Of a stretch of 64,000 nt of DNA, positions 36,768 to 48,300 are shown one piece after another. A program made the position numbers and the translations under genes. The stretch is from Undaria pinnatifida (taxonomy: Eukaryota; Sar; Phaeophyceae; Laminariales; Alariaceae). A model generated the notes under the pieces. That model was not told where the DNA came from, did not search any database, and saw only the letters and a list, made by a program, of their open reading frames with translations. The stretch lies in the NCBI GenBank assembly GCA_012845835.1, contig JABAKD010000028.1, forward strand, positions 1,433,501-1,497,500, read 5' to 3'. How positions within the stretch are numbered: position 1 is the stretch's first letter; each line of letters begins with the position of its first letter.

Positions 36768-39700
36768 TCACGTGTCGAACACCGCGACGTCTCCCGTAAT
36801 GTCCCACGTCGTCACGCAATGGTCCCCACCCGCGGACGCCACCACCCCATCCGACAGCCAAGCCAACCCCTCCACACCGTCCTTGTTTGCAAACTTGTAA
36901 TGCACGCGGCGCCTCGGCTTCGAAGGCTTCCACACAAATAAGTTCTCGTCCAGACCGCCCGACGCCAGATACTCCCCCCCGGGAGACCACGCGAGGCACG
37001 TCACCCGTGCCGTGTGGAATTGCCACAGCCCTTGCACCTCCGCTTCCCACCGCCCCCCCCCCGTCTTCCACACCATCACCTCCCGAGCTGTGTCCCCCGC
37101 GGCCAAAAACTTGCCGTCAGGCGAGTATGCGACGCTCGTAACCTCCCCGCGGTGCCCCTCAACAACCATGGTCTCCTTGAGTTCATCGCCCGCGGTTTCA
37201 TAGATGTAGATCTTGCCTTCCTTGGAACCAACCGCGATCTCTCCCGCCCCCGGCGCCATCGCGATCGAGGTAGGCGTGTACCCTGCGGCCAGTCCAACCA
37301 CCGAAGAAATGCCGCGCAATAGCATAACCCCCTGATTGGTTGCCACCGCCACAAGGTCAGACTCGACAGTCGCTGCCACACCGCACGGCTGGCCGGTGGT
37401 AGCAACAGACTCCGTAAACACGGCGATACCACCATCACCGTCCTGACCCGCCGGTGCGAGCCGGAGCGTGTCATCCCACCCCACTGACACCAACCCCGCA
37501 GAACACGCCGCAATACCGGAAACCCTGTTCCCGTGGCACGCCGCGGTCACAGCAGCCGCCTTCCCGCCGGTGCACCGCCTAGCGACACCAGTAGCGGGGT
37601 CCCACGCACACACCACCCCAGTAAACGACCCCGTCAGAATCTTCCGCGCACCGGACCCTCCCGGCATGGCGACAGGGTACGCTGTCATCGCCGTTACAGC
37701 CACCTGGTGCGCCTGGTACACAGCCCGAGGGCGCTCAGAGCCATTCTCTAGGACATTAATGTTGCCGTTGAGAGACACAGAGACGGCCTGCTCTCCGCAG
37801 AAAACAACAGCCACCTGCATGTCTCCTACTCCAGGGGTGGCGCTGACCTTCCACGTGTTGGTGCAGGCGCCGGAGTCGGCGTTGTAGAGTTTGACTGTTT
37901 TGTCGGCCGAGGCTGTGGCGATGGAGGAGGAGTCTGGGCTCCAGGCGAGCGAGTAGATGGAGCCCGAGTGGGCGTCCGATGCCTCGCCAAGGGTCGATAG
38001 CGGCGCTCCGGTCGTTCCGTCGTACAGCCAAATCTGCGATATGGTAGGACAATCATGATGAGTTTCGTGACGCGATGATGAGTGATATGCTGTGGTGTGG
38101 TATGGCATGGTGTGATGTTGAGCAATGCAACATGATGCGGTGCGATGCTATGCAAAAGTGATTCTATGAGGTGCAATGCGATGCCATGCTGTGAAGAGCG
38201 ATCCGATGCTACAGTAGTTGATGCAACGCGATAGTATGCGATAGAATGCGTCATTAGGCGATGCTAGGCGATGCTGGGCGGTGCTGCTTGAAGCAGGACG
38301 TGTGCTATACGATAAAATGCGAGGCGGAGACCAAGGCGCGGAGGGGAACACTTACGCCACGGCTGTGCGTCCATGGCTAACAGGTTAACATCCTGTGCTC
38401 GTATTCGTCCTTTCCATATCCTGCTAGCGAGAGAACAATAAAATGTTTCATTCAAAACACCCCGCGGTTCAAAAATACCGCCGCGTGTCCAAATAACAAA
38501 TAACAAGCGACTCGGTTTTTCAACACCCCGCCGTATCAAAGTTAAGTATAGACAACTCAACCAAGTAGGACTCACAGCTGACGCATGAGGAATAAATTCA
38601 TAAGCACCCCGCACCTTTTTGTCAGACGAGCACGTGGCGATCTTGCTGCCGTCCGGGCTGAACCGCACGCAGTTCACAAAGTTCGTGTGCTGATCGTTAT
38701 TAGTGTGGTCCATTTTAAAAGGCGGGCCCTGGTAGAAAATCGTCCTCGAGTCCTCGCTCGCGGTGATGACTCGGTAGGGCCGCTTCTGCCGGTAATCGCA
38801 GCTGATCACTCGCTTCGTGTGCCCGACCACCTTGCATAGCGTACGAGGTGTACGAGACAGAAGAGTGTCACGATCTGGGAGTACGTAGAGACAACAGACA
38901 TATCTTCTCCCTGGGACATTTCACATGTCACACTCAGGCAGGACGTACCACTTCACTCCCTTCTACATATTATTCTCCATGCAAATACAAGCTTCGACGA
39001 AAATCTCGATCTCACAGCAGTTGAAGTGCCCGTCTCATTTAAAAACAAAAATAGCCCAACATTTCCCATGTCCTACACCTATCCTTCGTGTTCTTCCACT
39101 ATGAGTGCTTTCACATGCACCCGTCCAGGCCTGCCAGCCTACAACGTACTCTGCACCCCACACACCTCTCCGAGGTTGCTGCCCGTGTCCCACATGAAAG
39201 CGCGGGCGTTAACGCCGGACCCTGCTCCGCAGCAGACGATCCGCTTGCTCTCCGGTCCCCAGGCGAGGTCCTTGATGGCTCCACCGAGCCCGAACACCTC
39301 GATCTTCATTTGGTGTTCCGGGTTGTCCCACGCCCAGATGCGGATCTATTTTGTGGACGGTGGAGAAAACAGAAAACAGAAACGACAGTAGTACGGTATA
39401 CCAGTAGCGAGGTACAACAGCAGAGTTCAACATTATATTACACAAGTAGTAGTGAGATGCAACAGCAGATTACAATAGCAGGATAGTACCTGAGAGTAGC
39501 AAGGTACTCGTACAGCAGTGCTGTCAGCAGAGTGCAGCAGTACCAGTACAGCAGTACCAGTACAGTAGAACAAGACACTAGATACCTGGTACCATTTAGT
39601 ACTTAATGTACCAGTTACCCGACACCAGGTGGTATCAGGTATACGCCGTGTTGACGTCTTGACTTTGCTGCTGCAGACGGTGATATCAGCTCACGTCTTA

Positions 39701-41154
39701 GAGCTATACTATCAGTATGATCGTGTAAGATGCTTCGAGCTGTCAGTTTAAGGGTGGTTGTGCGCGGGACTGTTGCAGTGAGCTGCCGCTCGCGACCATA
39801 CGACGGGGGGAGAGGGGGTTAATTCTTGGGGTATGCACAGAGTGACTCGTCAAAAAAGCGTGATACAGCAGGGTTTCCGTCTCTCCGTGCACACAAGCGT
39901 CACACGGGTTGCTTCGTACACTTTTGAGCGTGTAGAATCGAAACATAAACGACAAGCTTAGTAGGTGAGAAATACGAGAGCGTGCAGGCTACAAGCCTTG
40001 GGGGTGCTTGGCGTTTGACGCAGGGAGCAACCGACGCGCCAATAGCCCTACAGGCGGTAGCAGGTGCTTAAAACTATACACTAACATCCCGTCACATTAA
40101 TGTATGCCACCTTCACCGCCGCCTTCTCTCGTCCGCGTACGCTCTGTAAGATCCCATCACCCGCAACCGCAAAAACGTCAACAGCAACCTCAACGACTGT
40201 GAATCCGTTTCGGAACGCAACGCCGCCGCCCATAGTATTACCAAAGTTGAAGCTCAAACCTTTCTGAAAGAGAAAAAATCGACGGTTTTGGCACTGTTAA
40301 TGTTGCTGCTGTTTATCTCCCATCAGCTCACAGAACAAACGTGCCATCATCATCTCAATCTTCGTAGCCCGTGGTCAAGGAAGGCGTGTAACTACCCCCC
40401 GCTCTCCCTCCCTCCCTCCCTCCCACCCTGCCCAAAACAACTTACTATTGATAATTAAAAACGAAAACGAGCGGCCGGTGTATCAAGCAGCTTGCAACGA
40501 TGAGTCTCGACCTTAAAATTTGTCGAATTCACAGCTGACGTTGTTAGAATAGTATCATAACATTTCATGCACAAGGCCAGTTTGGAGGGCTCAGATCCGG
40601 GTGGCAGCAGGTCCGAGTGGGAGCGAGAGCTGGGCTTAAACCTGCAGAGTGATATTTACTGACCCGACCTGCATTTAGGTGTCAACAGTTCCCTCCCACG
40701 AGAGCACCATATACCTTCCCGGTCATGTCCCCGGAGACCGCCCAAAACCCGGTGGGCAAGAACTTAGCAACTGCTGTAGCCGTAGTCATGACAAATAAAA
40801 CACGATCCCGCCATACACTTGCAACTCCTTTCCCCTTCCCGTTCCCCCCCGCCGCCCTATATCCCTCTCCCGAGGAAACCACCGTACCTTCCCAGTAATA
40901 TCCCCCGAGGCGACCCAAAACCCGTTGGGCGAGAACTTGGCCACAGTAGTTTTTGAGTTGTGCCCGCGGTAGACGAACACATTAGTCGGGTCCTCCACAT
41001 CCCGGACTACGATGAACTTGCCGCTGGGGTAGATTATCTTGGGTTCCTTGGGGTGCGCTCCCAGGTGGAAGTTGTCCCCCCTCTCGGTAGAAGGGTTGGG
41101 CGCCCAGTGGCACTGGAAGGAGGGGTGGCTCACGCAGGGCTTGGTTTGCGCCAT
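36768..41154 (-). CDS. AIP1: actin-interacting protein 1 (WD-repeat protein)
   Basis: Four exons read downwards: 41154-40888, 39345-39166, 38830-38615, 38033-36768; all introns phase 0 and GT-AG; 642 residues, close to the roughly 600-620 usual for AIP1/WDR1. The start sits in a strong context (ACCATGG). The protein is a chain of WD40 repeats, as in the 14-repeat double propeller of the family. Diagnostic stretches: FVYRGHNSKTTVAKFSPNG, ASGDITGK; GGAIKDLAWGPESKRIV; FMWDTGSNLGE; GHTKRVISCDYRQKRPYRV, TASEDSRTIFYQGPPFK, HTNFVNCVRFSPDGSKIAT; SIYSLAWSPDSSSIATASAD. AIP1 works with ADF/cofilin in the cytoplasm to disassemble actin filaments. It is divergent from the channel gene, with about 1.2 kb between starts. 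Confidence 0.97.
39400..39640. repeat. CAG/ACCAG-rich simple repeat in AIP1 intron 1
   Basis: Short words AGTACCAGTACAGCAG and AACAGCAG repeated irregularly. Includes one TACCTGGTA word. Confidence 0.6.
40490..40550. repeat. dispersed repeat A, diverged right arm
   Basis: GCAGCTTGCAA followed by TCACAGCTGACGTT, in the orientation of the right arm of the complete copy at 41311-41492. Lies in AIP1 intron 1. Confidence 0.5.
40715..40785 (-). pseudogene. duplicate of the 3' end of AIP1 exon 1, inside intron 1
   Basis: About 70 bases match the last 68 bases of exon 1 (40955-40888), 173 bp away. The original encodes VAKFSPNGFWVASGDITGK and the copy VAKFLPTGFWAVSGDMTGK, with the frame open and a donor GTATAT retained at the same place. 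It is either a dead copy or a cassette exon repeating part of a WD blade. Confidence 0.8.
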
Positions 41155-41310
41155 GGTCGTCGTACGTGCACGTTGAGTATGGCGTGCCGTGAATCAGGCT
41201 TTACCTGCAATATTTAGGGTAGGGGGTTAGGAAATAGGCGGGGAGGGAGGGGGGTCAGGATTTGCCTCCTGTTTTTAGTGGGAGAGGATATTTTACCCAG
41301 ATACGTACAA

Positions 41311-41492
41311 AAATTGAAAAACGTCAGCTGTGAGTACGATCGATTGAATGGTTGCAACTCAACTTTGCAAGCTGCGTGATAGACCTATAAACTACTACTT
41401 TATATTAGTGAAACATAGATGTACCACGCCGCTTGCAGAGTTGAATTTCAAGCATTCAATCGGTTGTACTCACAGCTGACGTTTTTCAATTT
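41311..41492. mobile_element. MITE A, complete copy
   Basis: 182 bp with long inverted arms of about 70 bases: AAATTGAAAAACGTCAGCTG at the left and its reverse complement at the right, each followed inward by GAGTAC, a GATTGAATG word and GCAAGC-GCGT. The arms flank about 35 unpaired AT-rich bases, so the element could fold into a long hairpin. It lies in the divergent promoter region of AIP1 and the channel gene. Confidence 0.85.
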
Positions 41493-42328
41493 ATTCCTGG
41501 TACAAAAATAATTTAAGGTAGCGGTGGCGGGTGCACCGCAGTGGAATAGGGGTTGTGCGGCAACAGACAACATAATCGCACGCAGGGAAAACGTCGGAAG
41601 CTAATACTGCCGTCTATATACGCGATCGAGAGCACGCGCGCGCTCGTGTTGTGAGTAGCGGGCTTGTACGGAATGGGGTGAGTGGGGTGTGGCGCCTTTT
41701 GCCTTGCGTGATGGACGCGGAGCAATTCCGAGAATGGGTTGAAAGACAACACAGGCGAGGGAACACAAACCAAAACAGCAGTCGTCCTGTCAATCAACTC
41801 CGCTAAGGGCTGCGGATACTCAATGCGGAGCACAAGAGTAGGTGGGGCAGAGGTAGGGGCTCGAGGGACCATCCCGCGCCACAGGGCGTCGAGGTTCCCA
41901 AGTGCAACCAACGCATAGGAAAATATGGCTTGAGAACACAGAACAACATGCATTCGATGCCGTTGACAAAAGTTGACACCGTGCTTGGCAGCGAGCCTCA
42001 AACATCTCACAACTAAAACCTTCAAGCCAACGTCGTACAATCCTCTCACCAAAAACTTTAGCGCACGTGCGGTTTGGCGATGGTCGCAGTCAGCGCACAA
42101 GGGCTCGCTTCAGCTTGCTCGATAGTTGTGCTGGTGCGTGGGCGAGACTGCCTTCATGCCCGCCGGGTGAATTTTCGAGTTTTCCCCAAAAGGGGTTTCC
42201 AGGAGATATTACAGCGTGATTCGGTTACGTTTTTTTGCGGGAAACGTGATTTTTTTCGACCCTTGCTTCACTACGACAACGCACGCTGCCTTCTACCGCG
42301 TGGGTTCCCCATCCCCCACCTACGGGAT

Positions 42329-45300
42329 GTGATGCTGTTGTTCACCAGAATCCGGAACGCTCGTTGGCGGGGTCATGCAACCGATCGCGTCGACGACCCC
42401 AGGCCGCCGAACGCGCCGCCGGCGGGAGCTCTCGACAGCACAGGCGGCAGCGTCCGCGCCGGCGTCGTCGTCGGCAACAACAACAACGATGCGTCTTCGC
42501 GGGGGAGACGTCGCACCATGCTGCTTAACCGAATCTCGCATCCGTCTCAATGGCGACGGGGATATCGCGAACAAAGACCACCCCCTACTCGGAAGAGGAG
42601 GGAGTCTGTCGATGTCAACGACCCCATGGAGCCCTTCTCTTCCGTCGCCGGCAACACTCAAGACGGAGCGATGCCACACGACGATGTCGCCGAACTTCTA
42701 TCCCGCAAGATTTATAAACACCACCTGCTATGGCACCGCCTCGCGTACGGCAAGCCCCGGCGACCTAGCGGGTACGCCCTGCAGCCGATGGGACCCGGTG
42801 GGACGCCGCTCCCCTGCGGCGAGCAACCCCCCAGCACGGGCCTGGCCCGTATCGCCTCGTGGGGAAGTCTGCCGAAAATTTGGGGGGGCGAGTGCGGGTC
42901 GCCGGTGGGGAACAGCGGGCACAGGCAGATAACTTCCATCGACTACGGGAACGCCGATGAAGTGGTGTTGAGCAGCACGCAAGAGATCGACGTAGATGTT
43001 CTGCTACCTGAAAACACGCTGCCAGAGGGGGCTCCGAGGTTTCTGTTGCACCCTTACGCCAAGCGCAAGGTAATACTATACCACCGGCAGTTAGTGGAAT
43101 GCATCCACCTACCACCCACCACGTGGTTTTCGTAGACTACCGTGACAATGGTTTATGTTTAGGGAACGTTGGGGTAATGGTTGTACAACTTTCTCTGTGT
43201 TTTCGATTGGTACACAGCAACATCGACAATCCTCCGTTATGTCTTCCACCCGCGTGGGAAAACTTCCCGATCATACGTCACTATCGCCCGCTGCTCCTCC
43301 TACGAGGCATTCTCTGCGTTCCCGTTCACTCGGCCATCCATGGCGATCCCTTCAGGGAGCTGGCTTGACGATGATACAAAATGATCACCGTATAGTTTGC
43401 GTTGCCTTTAACTTCCTTCCCGCTCAAAAACACGTGCCAGAGCATACATAGCCGCTGTTGAACAAAAAACACGCCGGTTGACGGCACTCTTGTCCCTTGG
43501 CGGACAGCCGCCAAGGAACCCCCGCACTACAACCAGTGCATTAAGTCTTGGAAGGTCTTGGGACAAGTAAAATATAGAGAGACCTTGACGCGCCGACACT
43601 AAACCGTCAGCTTAATATGTTTCCTTCGATATACGCCTCGTATATTTTGGCTTGTCTCACACAGGTGGCGTGGGATCTGTTCGTGGCAGCGATGATCGTG
43701 TACGGGTGTGTGAGCATCCCGCTCCGGATAGGTTTCGACCTGGGGACAGGCCCTGTCCAAATTATCGCTGACTCCGTGGTCGACGTCGCCTTCGTTGCGG
43801 ACATGGTCATGAGCTTCCGAACCGCTTTCCTCGCCCCTGACGGAGAGGTAGTGACAAACACAAGAGACATCGCGGTTCGCTACCTCAAGGGGTCATTTTT
43901 TATCGACTTGTGTTCGACGGTTCCCGTAGATTTGATCATGCTCTCGGCTGGAAACTCACGGAGCATCCTGCGTTCGACCAAGTTACTGCGGACGCTGAGG
44001 CTGCTGCGGCTGGCCCGGATTATGAAGTTGTCGAGCACCATCGGAGGGAAGGAGAATGAGCTGACGACCGTCATTCACCCCAGCTTGTGGGCGCTGATCA
44101 AGATGTTCGCCATGCTTCTGTTCATTGCCCATATCATGGGCTGCATGTGGCACTGGGTGGCTGTTCTCAGGTTCGAGCGTTGTTCAGCCCTGCTGGCTAT
44201 ATTTTTGCCCGATGAACGTTTGGGCGTTCAAGTGTTGACGTACGTGTGGTAGCCGCTTTCCTTTTGCAATCCGCGTTGCTTTGCCTTGTGCAGCTGAGCG
44301 GGTAACTTTTGGATGCCGCTGGGTTGGTAACTCACGTGGCACTACTGTTCTCGTTGGAATGGATTACCAGGTATCATCCTGCCGGGCTGCTTCAGTCGAT
44401 TTTTTACTAAACAAGCATGTAATTTCAACAAGCGCCGACGTTGAAGTTAGTTTTTGATCAAACAATACTGCGATTGACTCAGAGGTATTCAGGGTTGCTG
44501 ATACTTGTAGTGCACAGCTAGGGGATCGCGACGAAAATGTGCTGATGATGATGGGTGCTACGAGCCCCTAGGGTCATCTGTTGTTGTTCACTAGAATGCA
44601 CCCTATGTTGGGCTATTTCGTCCACGTGACCGTGGTGCCGACACGTTAACACCGGGATTATTACACGCCAATATGTGTGCCCAGCCAAGCTGCAATGACA
44701 GTCCTATTATCCAACGCACGCAGCACACGTGCATGGGTGCGATCGGAAAAAAGAAGTTACTTTCGGCCAATTGAATAGTGCGCAAGCTTTCCACGACACC
44801 CTTAAATTGTTCGTCCAATTGAACAGTAAAGGGAGGCTTTCCCACCCTATAACACCCTTTAAACATTTGATCAATTGAAGGCTGCACAAGTTTTTTCCGC
44901 CCACTAGCCCCCTTGAAATTGCTGTCTCTCTGTCCTCTCTCGTGTGCTTGAAGCCCCAACCAGATGACGTGGGTGGCCGCTTACGGGGTGGATGATACAC
45001 ATTGGGAGCACCAGTACCTGGTCTCGATATACTGGGCGTTCACAACGATGTGAGGCAACTGGTGGATGTTAGTGTCGGCCCTGCTATGTCGCGCCTTTTT
45101 CTACCGCACAAACAATCCCATAGTAATTCCAACTAGGGTGTTCCCAAAACGTGGGTGGAGTACTGAGGGGGTCACGATGCCTCTAGGTACACTGGGAGAA
45201 GGGAGGGGTGCGCCACGGCTTCATCGTTTCGTCCCTTCAAAGCCGACCCCACCTTAATTGACGAATGCTACTGATAGTAAGCAACTGAGTTAAATCGACA

Positions 45301-48300
45301 CACGACGCGTATGAAAATACGCGGAAGTGTGGTGAGCTAAAGCTTTATTTTTCCCCATCCGCCGGAGGATAAAAAAAAAAAAAAAAGCTACTGATAGTAC
45401 CAAAACTATACTGATAGCGCGGTAGGGGTGCGCCCGATATTTCTGAGGCTCCTTGGTCCCTTGAGGAGCTTTGCTGTACCGTACCCCCACTCAAACACAA
45501 CCAAAATTCGAAAAATTGAAAAGGTGCAACCCGATGAAGCAACCGCATGCCCTGCCTACCTACCTACCTACCTACCTACCTATACACGCAAGAAATATTG
45601 CAGAACAAAGATGGGCATTCCGACGATGATGGGCTTACCAAGGAGCCCCCGTCACCGAAAAAATGCGTTAGCCAGGAAATGCTGTGCAGATCGTGACAGC
45701 CGTCGATTGTCGTCCCCGAACCGTTGGGCCAAGTTGTTGAAAGGTTAACACGTTCGGGATAAACTTTAGTCTAAACAGTAAACTCTTTTGAGCTATGAGT
45801 AGTTGGTGGTACTTGTCCGGTTACTTGCGCGGTGGCTAACGGTGGCTAACTGTCTTTTGTTTGGTTTTCAAGAACTAGCTTGCGTTATTCTGGTCCCTGG
45901 TTATAGCTTGCAGGAACGTGTGTTTCTCCCTACTCAACTTGCGACACCCCCCGTGTTTCAAGCCAAACCACATCCCGCAGGGCAAATCCCGCTTCGTGCG
46001 ATCATGCAGCAGTACGAGTAGTACGTTGTTGCGGTCTGCGGTCGTTGCTGTAGCTGTCACTGCTTGCTTTCGTCACATTTTTGCCCCATATGATAGTCAA
46101 GTAAAGGGTTGACGCCGGAACAAAGTCGCCATCACAGCAAGGTTTAATTTGTTTCCGACACTGTTTTGCCCAAAGCTGTGGTTGCTGTCGCGTGTCGTCC
46201 AACGGAAAGAAGCGGGGCCACTGCTGTTTGCGTTTCTTGTTAAGCCACACTCAGAAACCAGGAGTAGACATTTGCCATCGAACGTGGTAGCTGGTCCTTT
46301 GTTGTCGGATGCTTTTGTTCGTGCACCTTAGCCCCTCTGCTAGCAGCCATTATTAGTTTGATTGCCATACGACACTGTGGAGCGTGAGTCCCAAAAAGGA
46401 CCAGGAAGGAACAACATCGCTTTTCGTGTTGTTTGTCGCGGCAGACGCAGAAGTCGGAAGCAGAATCTTTCAAATCCCAGGGATGGTCGCCGTGTTGAGC
46501 CCGCACTCAACGCCGTGGATTAATCCTTGGCGAGGCTCCCCTGCTTCGGGGCAGGGAGCCTCATCACAATCCAATACCTGTATTGAATAATTGGCGGCAG
46601 CGATAAACAATACCACAGTCATAGAACGTGGCGTATACGCCCCTGTTCATACGTAGGTACCAGGCAGGTGTTATCCTGTGCTGCGGGATAGCAAGGGTGC
46701 ATGGCGTGGCCACACGGGGAATGTCTGAGCTAAAACAAAAACGCTCCCCCCACGATTTCGTTTGGGCTCGTAATCGAACGAGGTATATAAGGCATTGTAA
46801 ATATGGGTACCAGGCATATGCTGTCCAGCGCTGCAGAATGGTGAGGGTGCGCCAAGGGTCACGAGGGGCAAAATGTTATTCAAACCCAAACACCACACCC
46901 ACAACTTGAGCTCACATTGTTTCCCTCCTCAGGACAACCGTGGGGTACGGGGATATCACTAGCGCCAACGATCTCGAGCGGGGATTTGCGATCGTGGGCA
47001 TGATCGTTGGGGCGACCGTGTTTGGTTACATCATCGGTAACGTGGCTGTTATCATGGAGAACTTCGACGTCGTGAACGCGATCGAGACCACCAAAATGAA
47101 CCAGATCAAGGACTGGCTGTACGACAGGAAGGTGCGCGTGGAAACCTACTTTCCCCAGGCAAAAACTCGGCTGACAACCGGGGGGGGGGGGGGATCTCTA
47201 ATACGCACGTAGGACACAGAGGCATGCTGGGGTAGAAGGAGCGCCTATTGTTCTGAGGGTCCTCACACGAGGAGCTTCACAGAGAATGTGTCCTACCAGG
47301 CACGATAAAAAATGAAGATGCAACGCGAATAGCAATCCCATTACCTACATCTGTGAAGAAGGACGGTGTAAAGCACAAGTGATGTTCCAACGATACTGAG
47401 TATAATGGTGTAGCCATCTGTTGAGGATCTCCGCCAGTCATCAAATATTTTTGCCAGAACGAGGTACAGTACCCCGACCGTAGTGCTCTTCTGCAAAACA
47501 CAGTTGGTGCACGTTTCAGAAATAATGTAATGCAGCCAATGACCAATACCTGGTATGTTTTGCTTTCTATCACTGTTGTGTGAGTGAGGACGCCGGGTTC
47601 GCACGGAAGGGCACCGTTGAAGGAACGCAAGAGATCACCAACATCTATAGCCCAGCCGATCCTAGCTGTGTTGTCAGGCCATTTGCGAAGCGTCTTCAAA
47701 TCAACCCAGTTTGTAACCCAACAAACTGCAGCCCGTGCGTCTTTTCGGCTCGCTATTAATTCCATGCCCTGTGCCCGGGAGTCTTTTTGTCGTGAATTTC
47801 TGTGAAACGCGGGGAGTCTTCAGGTCGAGAATTGCCATATTGACGCTAACCAGTTTTTTCAGGGTTGGAAGATGGCTGCTCCGGTAGCACTAGACCTGGG
47901 CCAACCGGTCACGGCATTTGGAGCACACACCTTTATGTCCAGTTTTTGTTTGTTGCTGCGGGAGACCGACTGCCCCATGGCACTTGAACCAACGCAACGA
48001 GGTTTCTTTGAGGCGGGGGGAAGTGTATTTGGCCCGCGGCGATTCAAGCAGGGCTGATGCGACCAGATCATCCTTCCACCCTTCCACCGTTCCTTGTTTC
48101 CGTCATTGGGTTAACGATACGCTAAGATGCTGGGCACAACAAATGCGCCTGCATCTAGTTGCACCGCCCACCACACTGCATGCAGGCCATTCTTACTCAC
48201 GAAGGCGGTGGACAATGTCGCAAATGTCACCTCTTTGGTCGGCGTCTCCGCGCCTCATAAGGGTTAACCAGCCAGGCCAGGCCAGGCCAGGTCAGGCTAC

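Noticed and set aside
41513-42100. 195-codon minus-strand frame between AIP1 and the channel gene
   Set aside because: No family similarity, begins without a clear ATG context, overlaps the divergent promoter region and MITE flank.
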